Positions 18,052 through 26,437 of a DNA stretch of 64,000 bases are shown here, in pieces. The notes below the pieces were generated by a model, which was not told the DNA's origin, made no database searches, and saw nothing but the letters and a program-made list of their open reading frames with translations. A program made the translations under genes and the position numbers. The first letter of the stretch is position 1. Each line of letters starts with the position of its first letter. This stretch comes from an uncultured Rhizobiaceae group bacterium (GTDB lineage Bacteria > Pseudomonadota > Alphaproteobacteria > Rhizobiales > Rhizobiaceae): positions 62,001 to 126,000 of the forward strand of contig CANMVS010000010.1 in assembly GCA_947501445.1 (NCBI GenBank). Direction: 5' to 3'.

Positions 18052-18816
18052 TCAAACAGTGTGGCCACAGGCACGCATGAAACGCCGTACAGTTTCAGCC
18101 ATACCAAATTGCAAAGCGTCGGCGGTCAATCCATGCCCAATGGAAACTTCAAGAATATCGGGAACCCGCTTTATCAAAGCAGGCAGATTGGCAACCGTGA
18201 GATCGTGCCCCGCATTCACACCCAATCCACAGGCACGAGCAGCATCACCGGTTTTACCAACCCGCTCAAGTTCCACCGCAGCCCGTTTGGGATCGTCAAA
18301 ACACCCGCCATAGGGGCCGGTGTAGATTTCCACACGATCCGCCCCGGTATCAGCGGCCTGTTGCATCGCATCTGCACTTCCATCGCCATCGACAAAGAGC
18401 GCCACTCGAATACCCTGACTTTTAAGTCGTGCAATGATCGGCTTGAGCAGGCCACCATCGCGCGAAAAATCCCATCCGTGGTCCGATGTTGCCTGTGCAG
18501 GATCGTCCGGCACCAATGTCGCCTGTTCGGGCTGATTTGCCTCAACCAGTTGCAGAAAAGACTCGCTCGGATATCCCTCGATATTAAATTCGGCCGCTTG
18601 AAAACCATCATCCATGAGCGCCCGAATTTCTGGCACATCGGAAAATCGGATATGCCGTTCGTCGGGGCGCGGATGAACCGTCAGCCCAAGTGCGCCAGCC
18701 TCCAGCGCCCATTGGCCAACTGCGGTAACACTCGGCCAGGGCAGATCACGGCGATTGCGCAGCATCGCAACAGCATTCAGGTTGACCGACAATTTGGTGC
18801 GTGCAACATCCGACAT
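18052..18816 (-). CDS. pdxJ: Pyridoxine 5'-phosphate synthase
   Basis: A 254-residue TIM-barrel enzyme that joins 1-deoxyxylulose 5-phosphate and 3-amino-2-oxopropyl phosphate in vitamin B6 synthesis. Seen: N-terminal [13 protein letters not shown], then [12 protein letters not shown], an Glu-Phe-Asn-Ile-Glu-Gly segment, Asp-Arg-Val-Glu-Ile-Tyr-Thr-Gly, and [10 protein letters not shown] with Ile-Gly-His near the end. The start at 18816 matches family N-termini; an upstream extension is unlikely. It reads toward the TetR/ilvC pair on the same strand. Confidence 0.96.
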   Translation of the reverse strand: MSDVARTKLSVNLNAVAMLRNRRDLPWPSVTAVGQWALEAGALGLTVHPRPDERHIRFSDVPEIRALMDDGFQAAEFNIEGYPSESFLQLVEANQPEQATLVPDDPAQATSDHGWDFSRDGGLLKPIIARLKSQGIRVALFVDGDGSADAMQQAADTGADRVEIYTGPYGGCFDDPKRAAVELERVGKTGDAARACGLGVNAGHDLTVANLPALIKRVPDILEVSIGHGLTADALQFGMAETVRRFMRACGHTV

Positions 18817-18991
18817 GGAGATAGCTTTCCGATCAATTGACACAAATGGTTCGAGCCATACGCCGGATGCCAAAGTCGGTTTCCCGAAACGACAGCAATG
18901 CTGTGACCAAACGGCCGCATCCCGCGAATTGCAACATCAGCAAGGCGTACCTACATAAATTGAAGAGATCAAGAAACTTTGGAGAACCGTC

Positions 18992-19405
18992 ATGACCGGT
19001 ACAGCCAAACACCCTGCAGTAAAGCAGGTCAAAACGCAGCGTGAGGATGTTTACGCATTTGAAATTTACGGACATGTTTCAAGGCAAGAGATAGACGATA
19101 TCTATCAGACTCTTGAAAAAGCCTATGAAAATCACGACAAAATCAACCTTTTGGTTCGCATGAGCCGCTTCGATGGTGTCGATTGGAGCGCGGTATTTTC
19201 AGAAGCCGTCTATATCGGAAAATTTCATGCGATCAAGCACATGCGACGTTATGCGCTCGTTGGTGGCCCAAAATGGGCAGCCGTCGCAATGCAGTTTTTC
19301 AACCCTTTGTTCCGGCTTGAAGTGCGCCATTTTGAGCTTGAACAGGAAGCAGAGGCCTGGGACTGGATCTACGAGCACGAAGACAGCGAAACCGCAGCCG
19401 CATAG
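18992..19405 (+). CDS. SpoIIAA-like (STAS-fold) protein
   Basis: A 137-residue protein of the SpoIIAA-like family (DUF3478 type). The pattern Val-Tyr-Ala-Phe-Glu-Ile-Tyr-Gly-His-Val-Ser followed by a Glu-Glu helix, Asn-Leu-Leu-Val-Arg-Met, and Lys-His-Met-Arg-Arg-Tyr-Ala-Leu-Val-Gly matches that family. GGAG precedes the ATG. No transmembrane segment. Role in other bacteria is not well defined; it may be membrane-associated or regulatory. Its stop codon directly abuts a repeat copy. Confidence 0.85.
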   Translation: MTGTAKHPAVKQVKTQREDVYAFEIYGHVSRQEIDDIYQTLEKAYENHDKINLLVRMSRFDGVDWSAVFSEAVYIGKFHAIKHMRRYALVGGPKWAAVAMQFFNPLFRLEVRHFELEQEAEAWDWIYEHEDSETAAA

Positions 19406-19490
19406 ACCGTTTGACGTTTTGCCAGAAACGGCACACCGGTGTCGGCCTTTGACTTATTTGATGCATTCAGGTTTTGCCTGCTCTAACGCA
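19405..19490 (-). repeat. Dispersed repeat copy between convergent genes, partly deleted
   Basis: Same family as 15979-16078 but in reverse orientation. It lacks most of the CAAAACC-side hairpin. It begins at the last base of the SpoIIAA-like gene's stop and runs past the stop of the convergent RecD-like gene at 19483, so it fills the whole gap. Confidence 0.8.
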
Positions 19491-20610
19491 CGATTGTTAT
19501 GCGCTCGGCCGCACGGGTAATGGCTGTATATAGCCAGCGATCGCGGGTATCGCGAAACGCATAGCTCTCATCAAAAAGCACAATATTGTCCCACTGGGAC
19601 CCCTGTGCTTTGTGTACGGTCAGTGCATAGCCATAGTCAAAATCGTCATAGCGCTTTTTGGTTTGCCAGGGCACTTCGGTATTTGGATCCTCAAATGCGG
19701 CCTTTAGCAGTTTAATCTTGGCCGCACCACGATCCATGTCGTCATCTTCCGGCTTTACCAGCAAATTGATGCCCGGCTTTACCGTTTCGCGCGATGAGGT
19801 CATGACCTGCCACAAGGATCCATTGAGCAGCCCTTTGGCCGGATCATTTCGCAGGCAAACCAATTTGTCGCCAGCCTGCGGAAATTGCGCTTCAAATCCC
19901 TTGAGTTGGCGCAGGCGCTGGTTATAGCGCCGCCGGGTTCGGTTCACCCCCAAAAGCACCTGATCTGCCTCCAGCACCAGATCGCTATCGACATCTGATT
20001 TGCCGATGACCCGTGCTCGGCCCCAATCGCCATAGCCGAAATCAATGCCCTCTCGCACCTTCATCGCCAATTCAACAATCGGATTGTCGCGGGCCTGACG
20101 GTGTATATCAGTCAGTAGAAAATCCGGCTCATGATCGGTAAAAAACCCACCTCCACTGATCGGTGGCAATTGACCCGGATCTCCCAGCACCAATATGGGC
20201 GTACCGAAACTCATCAGATCACGCCCGAGCTCTTCATCAACCATCGAACATTCATCGACAATCACCAGTGCAGCCTTTGCAATCGGGCTCTGCCGGTTGA
20301 TTGAAAACATGGGTGAAATGGACGTCTTGCCGGTTTCCTCATCCTCAACGGCCTCTTCGCCGCGCGGGCGATAGATCAGTGAATGAATGGTCTTTGCATT
20401 GCTTGCACCTTTGGAACGCAGCACCTGAGCCGCCTTGCCGGTAAAGGCGGCAAACTGTACATCACCATCAACTTCTTCGGCAAAATGGCGCGCAAGCGTC
20501 GTCTTGCCGGTTCCCGCATATCCGAACAGACGAAACAGCGGGCTCTGCCCACCTTTCAGCCAGGTTGAGACCGCTTTGAGCGCATCGTCCTGTTGGGTTG
20601 AAAATTTCAT
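19483..20610 (-). CDS. RecD-like ATP-dependent DNA helicase
   Basis: A 375-residue superfamily 1 helicase. Walker A Gly-Tyr-Ala-Gly-Thr-Gly-Lys-Thr-Thr near residue 30; Walker B Val-Ile-Val-Asp-Glu-Cys-Ser-Met-Val near 112; Gly-Asp-Pro-Gly-Gln-Leu-Pro-Pro (motif III) near 142; and the C-terminal UvrD_C_2-type block Ala-Leu-Thr-Val-His-Lys-Ala-Gln-Gly-Ser-Gln-Trp near 330. It is much shorter than RecD of RecBCD and stands without recB or recC, so it belongs to the compact RecD-like group found in alphaproteobacteria. The ATG at 20610 matches the usual Phe-Ser-x-Gln-Gln-Asp start; one 25 codons upstream is possible. Confidence 0.9.
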   Translation of the reverse strand: MKFSTQQDDALKAVSTWLKGGQSPLFRLFGYAGTGKTTLARHFAEEVDGDVQFAAFTGKAAQVLRSKGASNAKTIHSLIYRPRGEEAVEDEETGKTSISPMFSINRQSPIAKAALVIVDECSMVDEELGRDLMSFGTPILVLGDPGQLPPISGGGFFTDHEPDFLLTDIHRQARDNPIVELAMKVREGIDFGYGDWGRARVIGKSDVDSDLVLEADQVLLGVNRTRRRYNQRLRQLKGFEAQFPQAGDKLVCLRNDPAKGLLNGSLWQVMTSSRETVKPGINLLVKPEDDDMDRGAAKIKLLKAAFEDPNTEVPWQTKKRYDDFDYGYALTVHKAQGSQWDNIVLFDESYAFRDTRDRWLYTAITRAAERITIVR

Positions 20611-20699
20611 GGGTCCAACTGGCAGGATTCGCTCCCTTCGTGCAAGCGGGAATTCGTGCGTATTGTCAATTTCTTTGCCATGCACCGGAGCAGAAACGG

Positions 20700-21506
20700 C
20701 TAGATGGGGCGATCATACCAGACCATCTGTTGAGAGGCCGCAAGAAGCCGCCCGTCTGCTGCAAAAAATCGTGCATGCTGATCGTAAAAACCACCGGTCG
20801 ATCGTTCGCAATGACTGTCGGCCAGTATCGGGGCATTGCCAATTTCACCCAGTTCGGCACGCGAGGCATGGAAGAATGTTGTCATGGAGACGGTCGAGAT
20901 ATTTGAGGGGCGCCCGGTGGCGAGAAAAAGCCGCGGGAACGGGCTGTCGCAAATAGCTGTCAGCGAAATATGATCCAAAGGCCGCCCATCGGCCTCACGA
21001 ATCCAGACAAGCGAGCGGCTGTCCGGGTTTGTGGCACCCATTTGCCCCAGGGCAACGCGTGTTTCATACAGACGCGCCCATTTGATGGGCAGAATTTGCG
21101 TATCCATTATGGCAATGGATTCTGCTGGCGGGACTTCCGACATGCGGCTTTGCGAAAAATCGAGCGTTTCGCGTTGTGCGGCCAGCGTCAGCATTGCGCG
21201 CGCGCAGGGCTTTCCGTCCGCCGTTTCCATATCCGCCCGCCAAAAGGACATTGTGCGCCCTGCCCGATCGCATGATCGCTTGACTACAATTGGCCCTTCA
21301 GCCGGGGCCTTCATGAAATCAACAGTCAAAGCCACCGGTTCAAAACCATTCACATCATTGTCTTCAAGAATTGTCTTCATCAGGAGCGCAGCAATCCAAC
21401 CACCGTAGGGCCCGATCAGGTTCCAGTACTTACTGTCTGTTTTTGCCGTAAAAACATCGTCACCCTGTTTGGTGAGACGCAGTGATTCATCCAGATAAAA
21501 TGTCAT
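20700..21506 (-). CDS. Acyl-CoA thioesterase-like protein, double hotdog (TesB-like)
   Basis: A 268-residue protein of the thioesterase family with two hotdog halves. Seen: Tyr-Trp-Asn-Leu-Ile-Gly-Pro-Tyr-Gly-Gly-Trp near residue 27, Val-Asp-Phe-Met-Lys-Ala-Pro-Ala-Glu-Gly near 63, and a second half with His-Ile-Ser-Leu-Thr-Ala-Ile-Cys-Asp-Ser-Pro-Phe-Pro near 178. Such proteins hydrolyse acyl-CoAs. It stands alone between the RecD-like gene and a repeat. Substrate chain length cannot be read. Confidence 0.85.
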   Translation of the reverse strand: MTFYLDESLRLTKQGDDVFTAKTDSKYWNLIGPYGGWIAALLMKTILEDNDVNGFEPVALTVDFMKAPAEGPIVVKRSCDRAGRTMSFWRADMETADGKPCARAMLTLAAQRETLDFSQSRMSEVPPAESIAIMDTQILPIKWARLYETRVALGQMGATNPDSRSLVWIREADGRPLDHISLTAICDSPFPRLFLATGRPSNISTVSMTTFFHASRAELGEIGNAPILADSHCERSTGGFYDQHARFFAADGRLLAASQQMVWYDRPI

Positions 21507-21517
21507 GACGTTCCTTA

Positions 21518-21618
21518 GAGCAATTTAGGTTTTGACGGTATCGGCAAAACCTGAATGCATCAACAAAATCAAAGGTCGGCACCGTTGTCCCGTTTCTGAC
21601 AAAACCTGAAACGGTCTA
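21518..21618 (+). repeat. Dispersed double-hairpin repeat copy
   Basis: Nearly identical to 15979-16078 over its whole length. The first arm has one change (TTTAGG for TTCAGG). It lies just upstream of the thioesterase start and downstream of the nitrile hydratase operon, so it may end that operon's transcript. Confidence 0.85.
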
Positions 21619-21669
21619 AGAGCCCGGTTTCCGGAGCCTGTGCGGCCAGCAGTATTTCGTTTCAGGCTT

Positions 21670-22035
21670 TCATGATGCAAGTGGATCGTTGTTCAGAAGA
21701 ATGGGCATACCATGCGGGGTTGCATGCGCAGCACGCGCCCATGATGCCGCAACATCATCTATCTCCCCGGTGCCGGCAATGTCCTTACTGTTGATCAGCC
21801 CTTCAAGTGCGCTCAACCAGCAATTATAATAGTCACTGCCATCGGCAGCCACATCCGGCCGCTTCAGACTGCCGGACAGAGCATCAGCCCATTCACTCCA
21901 TGTAAACAGTCCTTTTTCATGCAGCGCAACGACCAGAGCAAATGCGTGCGCCTGCCAGGGCTGAGAAAATGGCGTTGGCGCGCCAATTTCCAGCGGTAGT
22001 TTTGGCTGTTTGTCTTCCGGTTCAGGCTGGCTCAA
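21670..22035 (-). CDS. Nitrile hydratase accessory (activator) protein
   Basis: A 121-residue protein of the small nitrile hydratase accessory family: PWQAHAFALVVALHEKGLFT, then Trp-Ser-Glu-Trp, and later Tyr-Tyr-x-Cys-Trp-Leu-Ala/Ser-Leu-Glu. Members help load cobalt into the alpha subunit. The TTG start at 22035 is preferred: it gives MSQPEPE as in relatives and has GGGAG seven bases upstream. An ATG at 22053 would lie deeper in nthB and has no good site. Overlaps nthB by 14 bases, third gene of an A-B-accessory operon. Confidence 0.85.
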   Translation of the reverse strand: MSQPEPEDKQPKLPLEIGAPTPFSQPWQAHAFALVVALHEKGLFTWSEWADALSGSLKRPDVAADGSDYYNCWLSALEGLINSKDIAGTGEIDDVAASWARAAHATPHGMPILLNNDPLAS

Positions 22036-22681
22036 GGTAACTCTCCCAGGCATCAATCGAGACCGAAAGCGTCGGATCACTGCCAGCGCCCCATAAATCC
22101 TGTCCATTCAGGACGACCCGATAGAGCCATTGCGCATTTTCGCCTTTGCCGTGGGCATTGTCATCGGGGAATACGAAGACACCCGCAACCTCCTCGACAA
22201 CGCCAATGTGCCCCTTTGCATATCCGGGTATTCTGGTATGCCCGCTGGGGTGTATATTGCGCACGCGTACTTTCGTGCCAGCCTCATATCGCGCTGGTGT
22301 TTGCGCAGCCCGTTCACAGGGGCCACCAGCTGCAATCACAGCCGCAACATTTTCCGGTTTGAGTGGTGGTTTTTCAATGCGGCTGGCCGATTGGCTGATT
22401 CCGCTCTTCAGGTCATCCAGTGTCACACAATCATGGCGTATCAGCAGGGTTTCAAGAGCCTTTATCCAGATTTCATAGTAGCTTGATGCGTAATAGTCAG
22501 CCGGATGCAGATTTTCACGCGAATGTCGGCTCTCATCGATGTTCCACAGACCCAATGCACCACAACACAATGTCACCCCCAGCGCGCGTTCCTCCCACGA
22601 AGCGTGGAAATAGGGTTCATCCTGCTCTGCGGCGATTGGACCAAAGCCCATCCGGCCTCCCAGATCGTGCGGCCCATTCAT
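22022..22681 (-). CDS. nthB: Nitrile hydratase beta subunit
   Basis: A 219-residue protein starting MNGPHDLGGRMGFGPI, the family N-terminus. It then has Trp-Glu-Glu-Arg, a helical region with Tyr-Tyr-Glu-Ile-Trp-Ile-Lys-Ala-Leu-Glu, and the C-terminal SH3-like barrel: Gly-Thr-Lys-Val-Arg-Val-Arg-Asn, His-Thr-Arg-Ile-Pro-Gly-Tyr-Ala, and Gly-Ala/Asn...Trp-Leu-Tyr-Arg-Val. It pairs with the alpha subunit to hydrate nitriles to amides. Start overlaps the nthA stop by ATGA. No amidase lies next to the operon. Confidence 0.95.
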   Translation of the reverse strand: MNGPHDLGGRMGFGPIAAEQDEPYFHASWEERALGVTLCCGALGLWNIDESRHSRENLHPADYYASSYYEIWIKALETLLIRHDCVTLDDLKSGISQSASRIEKPPLKPENVAAVIAAGGPCERAAQTPARYEAGTKVRVRNIHPSGHTRIPGYAKGHIGVVEEVAGVFVFPDDNAHGKGENAQWLYRVVLNGQDLWGAGSDPTLSVSIDAWESYLEPA

Positions 22682-23283
22682 GATGCCATCCCAACAATCC
22701 CGGTCCCGATCATTGAATCGCGCGTAACCAGCGCAGCCAACGCGTCCTCACTCAATCCTTGCGCATTGTCGGGGCGCATGGGCACCACCAGATACCGCAG
22801 CTCTGCGGTCGAGTCCCAGACCCGAATATTGATATCCTTGCTCAAAGTTACACCAAATTCTTCCAGTACATCCCGCGGATCGATAACGGCACGGGAACGA
22901 TAGGGAGGCGATTTATACCAGACCGGTGGAAGCCCCAAAACGCTCCATGGGTAACACGAGCAAAGCGTGCACACGACCATATTGTGTGTTTGCGGCGTAT
23001 TGAATACAGCCCGCATGTGTTCACCCTGTCTGCCGGTAAATCCAAGTGAGGAAATGGCCGCTGTTGCATCTTCCTTCAACCAGGTCGCATAGGCATCGTC
23101 ACTCCACGCTTTGGCCACGACACGCGCACCGTTTTGAGGACCAATCTTGTTTTGGTAGGTATCCACAATCACGTCGATTGCACCAGGATCAATCAATCCC
23201 TTTTGGCTGAGAATTGTCTCCAATGCCCGCACCCTGGCGTCCATCGGATCCAGTTCATTGTCATGGTCGTGTGAATGTGTCAT
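22678..23283 (-). CDS. nthA: Nitrile hydratase alpha subunit, cobalt type
   Basis: A 201-residue protein with the metal-binding motif Val-Cys-Thr-Leu-Cys-Ser-Cys near residue 104. Thr between the first Cys and Leu is the cobalt-type signature; iron types have Ser. It is followed by Tyr-Pro-Trp-Ser-Val-Leu-Gly and the Trp-Tyr-Lys block. The N-terminus has His/Asp-rich residues and the Glu-Thr-Ile-Leu helix. First gene of the nth operon. Confidence 0.96.
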   Translation of the reverse strand: MTHSHDHDNELDPMDARVRALETILSQKGLIDPGAIDVIVDTYQNKIGPQNGARVVAKAWSDDAYATWLKEDATAAISSLGFTGRQGEHMRAVFNTPQTHNMVVCTLCSCYPWSVLGLPPVWYKSPPYRSRAVIDPRDVLEEFGVTLSKDINIRVWDSTAELRYLVVPMRPDNAQGLSEDALAALVTRDSMIGTGIVGMAS

Positions 23284-23563
23284 CGAATTGGCCAGTTCTA
23301 ATCTATTGCAGAAACGCCCGCCGACCTGTGTGGCGGGTCGCTGGAAACATGCGCAAATCGCGAACAGCCTGATCCCTTTTCAGAGGGTGTGATTCATTCA
23401 GCTCACAATCGCGCCAACAGCACAGAACTAATTAGGCAACCCGGAGGTATTGTCAAACCTGCCGGTTCATTGATCGAACATTATCGCCTCTTACGTTCAA
23501 GTAAATATGCTGATCGCACTATGCCAAGGGAACTTGAAACTGCGTCTGACTTATCCCTGCCCC

Positions 23564-24550
23564 CTATCTGGTCTTCGCCGGACCTTCCTGCTCACGATTC
23601 AGAATGCTTTCGATTTCTACCATAACATTCAAAGGAAGAGGGCCATATTCCAGTGCAGCGGCGTTTTCTTCTGCCTGTTTGGCGGTTTTGGCACCGGGGA
23701 TAGGCATGGTTCTGGGTGATTTCGCCAACAACCAGCACAATGCGCCCTGCCCCGGCGTTCGTCCATCACTGGTAATGAGCTCACGAATGGCATCAAGTTT
23801 CGCGCTATATTCGGTTGCTGCTGCACCGCCCTTGAAATAGCCCAGAAAATCATCGTCGTTGCTGCGCACATCGTCATTGGGCACGCGTCTGCCACCGCTA
23901 AACGTGCCGGTCAACACGCCCATGGCAAGCGGTGAACGGTTCAACTGAAGCAAATCATGCTTACTGGCCGTTGCGCTCAGCGACGGGGCATCAAAAAAAA
24001 CATTCATGGCATGCTGTACAATCTGAAATCCCGGCCGGGATGCCACTGCATCGAGACTTTCCCAGTAGTCGGTACTCCAGCCAAAAGAGGCAATGGTGCC
24101 CCGGTGCAGCAATTCCTCAAGCGTATCAAAGACGGGCATTGCCTCACCAATTGCCAAATCATTGAGATGCAGCAGCATGACGTCAATTTGCTCACGCTGC
24201 AGGCGCCGGCGGCTTTCATCCACAGACTGCATGATATAGGCAGCATCAATTTTTGGACCGGTCATTTGCTTCGTCTTTGCATCAAATGAGTGCCCAAACT
24301 TGGAGATGATCATGGCATCGTCACGGTTGCCCAGTGTCTTACCAAGCAACGTTTCTGAATGCCCGGCACCGTAGACTGCCGAAGTATCAAACACCCGCAC
24401 GCCTGCCGACCATGCAGCTTCGATTGCGTTTATCGAATCTGAATCATTTGTATCTGAATAACCAACAGGTACATCGCCATTCCAGAACGGTCCGCCTATC
24501 GCCCAGCAACCCATTCCGATCCTTGGTGCCGTCTTATGTCGATTTATCAA
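23564..24550 (-). CDS. Aldo/keto reductase
   Basis: A 328-residue AKR-family NADPH oxidoreductase. Starts with Ile-Gly-Met-Gly-Cys-Trp-Ala-Ile-Gly-Gly; then Phe-Asp-Thr-Ser-Ala-Val-Tyr-Gly-Ala-Gly (catalytic Asp and Tyr), Lys in Ile-Ile-Ser-Lys-Phe-Gly, and His in Val-Met-Leu-Leu-His-Leu-Asn. The C-terminal cofactor block is Pro-Ile-Pro-Gly-Ala-Lys-Thr. TTG start with AAAGGAAC upstream. Transcribed away from a LysR gene that starts 88 bases away, which probably controls it. Confidence 0.93.
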   Translation of the reverse strand: MINRHKTAPRIGMGCWAIGGPFWNGDVPVGYSDTNDSDSINAIEAAWSAGVRVFDTSAVYGAGHSETLLGKTLGNRDDAMIISKFGHSFDAKTKQMTGPKIDAAYIMQSVDESRRRLQREQIDVMLLHLNDLAIGEAMPVFDTLEELLHRGTIASFGWSTDYWESLDAVASRPGFQIVQHAMNVFFDAPSLSATASKHDLLQLNRSPLAMGVLTGTFSGGRRVPNDDVRSNDDDFLGYFKGGAAATEYSAKLDAIRELITSDGRTPGQGALCWLLAKSPRTMPIPGAKTAKQAEENAAALEYGPLPLNVMVEIESILNREQEGPAKTR

Positions 24551-24638
24551 TTGAAGTTCCTTTCATAAATTGAATGTATTAACCTTTTAAGTCAGGTAGC
24601 TTGCCGTACTAAGACGAAGAATATGAAAGGTTCATTTC

Positions 24639-25484
24639 ATGAATGAAACGAAACTGAATTGGTCCGACTTGAGTTTATTCCTCGCGGTCGCGCGCGGGGG
24701 CGGGCTTGCTGCTGGTGCAAAGATCTCAGGATTGAGCCCTGCGTCTCTTGGCCGACATATGACGGACCTTGAACAGGCCACCGGCGATGTACTTTTCGAC
24801 AGGCACGCACGTGGATATGTATTGACCAGGGCAGGCAACGACCTGTTGGAGGATGCGGAGCGGGTTGAGGCGCAGATCCTGAACATTGAGCGCCGCAGAG
24901 ACAACCGTATCGCCCATCATCCGGTTGTAATCTCAGCGGGCTCATGGATGACCCGTTTTTTTGCCGGCAATATCCACCAGATCAGCACCGGCGGCACGCG
25001 TATGATTTTTTTATCACAGGAGGAACAACAAAATATCAGCCGCCGGGAAGCAACAATTGGCATCCGAAATACCCGGCCCGAAGAAAATGCGCTGGCTGCA
25101 CGGAAAACCACACGTGTCTGCTTTGCATCCTACGGCTCAAGGTCGCAACCAACGCCAAATGACTGGATTGCACCAACCGGACAAACACCATCGGCCAATT
25201 GGGTGAGAGCCCATAAACGTAAACAGATACGATTTGAGGCATCCAGCCCCCGGTCCCTGTTGGACCTGGCACTACAGGGGGCAGGCCATGTTGTCCTGCC
25301 CTGTTTCGTTGGTGATAGTGAGAGCAGCCTTGCAAGAACTGGCCCTGTCATCGCGGAACTCAGCCATGACCAATGGCTTGTCGTGCACGGCGAAGATCGC
25401 AATAAACCGGAAGTTCGCCGCACGATTGACCTGATCGCCAAACTTCTTGTGTCAAAGCGCAAAGTCTTTGCCGGCACGCCATAG
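24639..25484 (+). CDS. LysR-family transcriptional regulator
   Basis: A 281-residue protein with the N-terminal LysR helix-turn-helix: LSLFLAVARGGGLAAGAKIS, then Gly-Leu-Ser-Pro-Ala-Ser-Leu-Gly-Arg-His and Leu-Glu-Gln-Ala-Thr-Gly-Asp-Val-Leu-Phe-Asp-Arg. The effector domain is shorter and more diverged than average. Divergent from the aldo/keto reductase gene; the 88-base gap should hold both promoters. Effector unknown. Confidence 0.92.
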   Translation: MNETKLNWSDLSLFLAVARGGGLAAGAKISGLSPASLGRHMTDLEQATGDVLFDRHARGYVLTRAGNDLLEDAERVEAQILNIERRRDNRIAHHPVVISAGSWMTRFFAGNIHQISTGGTRMIFLSQEEQQNISRREATIGIRNTRPEENALAARKTTRVCFASYGSRSQPTPNDWIAPTGQTPSANWVRAHKRKQIRFEASSPRSLLDLALQGAGHVVLPCFVGDSESSLARTGPVIAELSHDQWLVVHGEDRNKPEVRRTIDLIAKLLVSKRKVFAGTP

Positions 25485-25610
25485 TGGGAAAGTCTCCAAT
25501 CCTCCGCCACAACAACAACCGTTGACAGCCGGCCCTATTGGCACCAATCCCGTAAATTCTGATATAAACAATATTCTCTATTGCTCAGTAATTTCTGATA
25601 GGTAATCTGT

Positions 25611-25803
25611 ATGGGCGGCTGGAAATTTGGACGTGCCTGCATGAAACGAAAGTCAACGACTATCGCTGCAATGGAAATTCAAAATGAAACTGGAGGCCAA
25701 TCAGCGAACATTCCGCGACCACGATTGCGCATCGGCATACATTTTGGTGATGTTATGGTTGAGCACAATGACATCCACGGTGATGGCGTCAATGTACCAG
25801 CAC
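25611..25803 (+). pseudogene. Fragment of a class III adenylate/guanylate cyclase domain
   Basis: An ATG-started frame reads, from about residue 40, Leu-Arg-Ile-Gly-Ile-His-Phe-Gly-Asp-Val-Met-Val-Glu, then Ile-His-Gly-Asp-Gly-Val-Asn-Val-Pro-Ala. This is the second-metal and substrate region of class III cyclases (usual Arg-Ile-Gly-Ile-Asn-Leu-Gly-Asp-Val...Gly-Asp-Gly-Val-Asn-Val-Ala-Ala). The first metal site and the rest are missing and similarity ends abruptly before the ilvN stop. A truncated relic. Confidence 0.75.
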
Positions 25804-25858
25804 ACTGGGTCACGAACAAAACTCAGTGCATGAACCTGGCTTGGCAATCGGCAATGGT

Positions 25859-26437
25859 TCAGACAGACATGCCATCGGGACCACGGTTTAGCGCTGCGAC
25901 ACCCGTTCTGCAGACTTCGACCAGACCGAGCGGTCGCATGATTGCAATGAACTGTTCAATTTTCGATACCCGTCCGGTAATTTCAAAAATGAAATGTTCC
26001 GTATTGGCATCAATCACCTGCGCGCGAAAGGCATCTGCCAGACGTAGTGCCTCAACCCGGTCATCACCTGTTCCCATGACCTTGAGAAGCGCCAACTCCC
26101 GCTCCAGCGGCTTCTCGTGACCTTTTTCCTGCGCCCGCACGGACAGATCAACCACCCGGTGCACCGGAATAATTCGCTCAAGCTGATGCTTGATCTGCTC
26201 AAGCACATTGGCGGTTCCACTGGTCACAATGGTGATTCTGGACAAATGAGACTCATGCTCGGTTTCCGAAACCGTCAGGCTTTCAATATTGTAGCCACGG
26301 CCGGAAAACAGACCAATCACCCGGGCCAGAACCCCGGGTTCATTGTCAACCAGAACAGACAGCGTCCGTGATTCCGGTAGCTGGGTTTCCTTGGCGATAA
26401 AATAGGCTGAGCCCGTTGGCTGATGTTGTGCATTCAT
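25859..26437 (-). CDS. ilvN: Acetolactate synthase, regulatory small subunit
   Basis: A 192-residue protein with an N-terminal ACT domain: Leu-Ser-Val-Leu-Val-Asp-Asn-Glu-Pro-Gly-Val-Leu-Ala-Arg-Val, then Phe-Ser-Gly-Arg-Gly-Tyr-Asn-Ile-Glu-Ser-Leu. The C-terminal half has Arg-Glu-Leu-Ala-Leu-Leu-Lys-Val and Phe-Glu-Ile-Thr-Gly. It binds the large subunit IlvB and gives valine feedback control. The start overlaps the upstream EamA gene stop by ATGA. This gene is usually next to ilvB; here EamA lies between them. Confidence 0.96.
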   Translation of the reverse strand: MNAQHQPTGSAYFIAKETQLPESRTLSVLVDNEPGVLARVIGLFSGRGYNIESLTVSETEHESHLSRITIVTSGTANVLEQIKHQLERIIPVHRVVDLSVRAQEKGHEKPLERELALLKVMGTGDDRVEALRLADAFRAQVIDANTEHFIFEITGRVSKIEQFIAIMRPLGLVEVCRTGVAALNRGPDGMSV

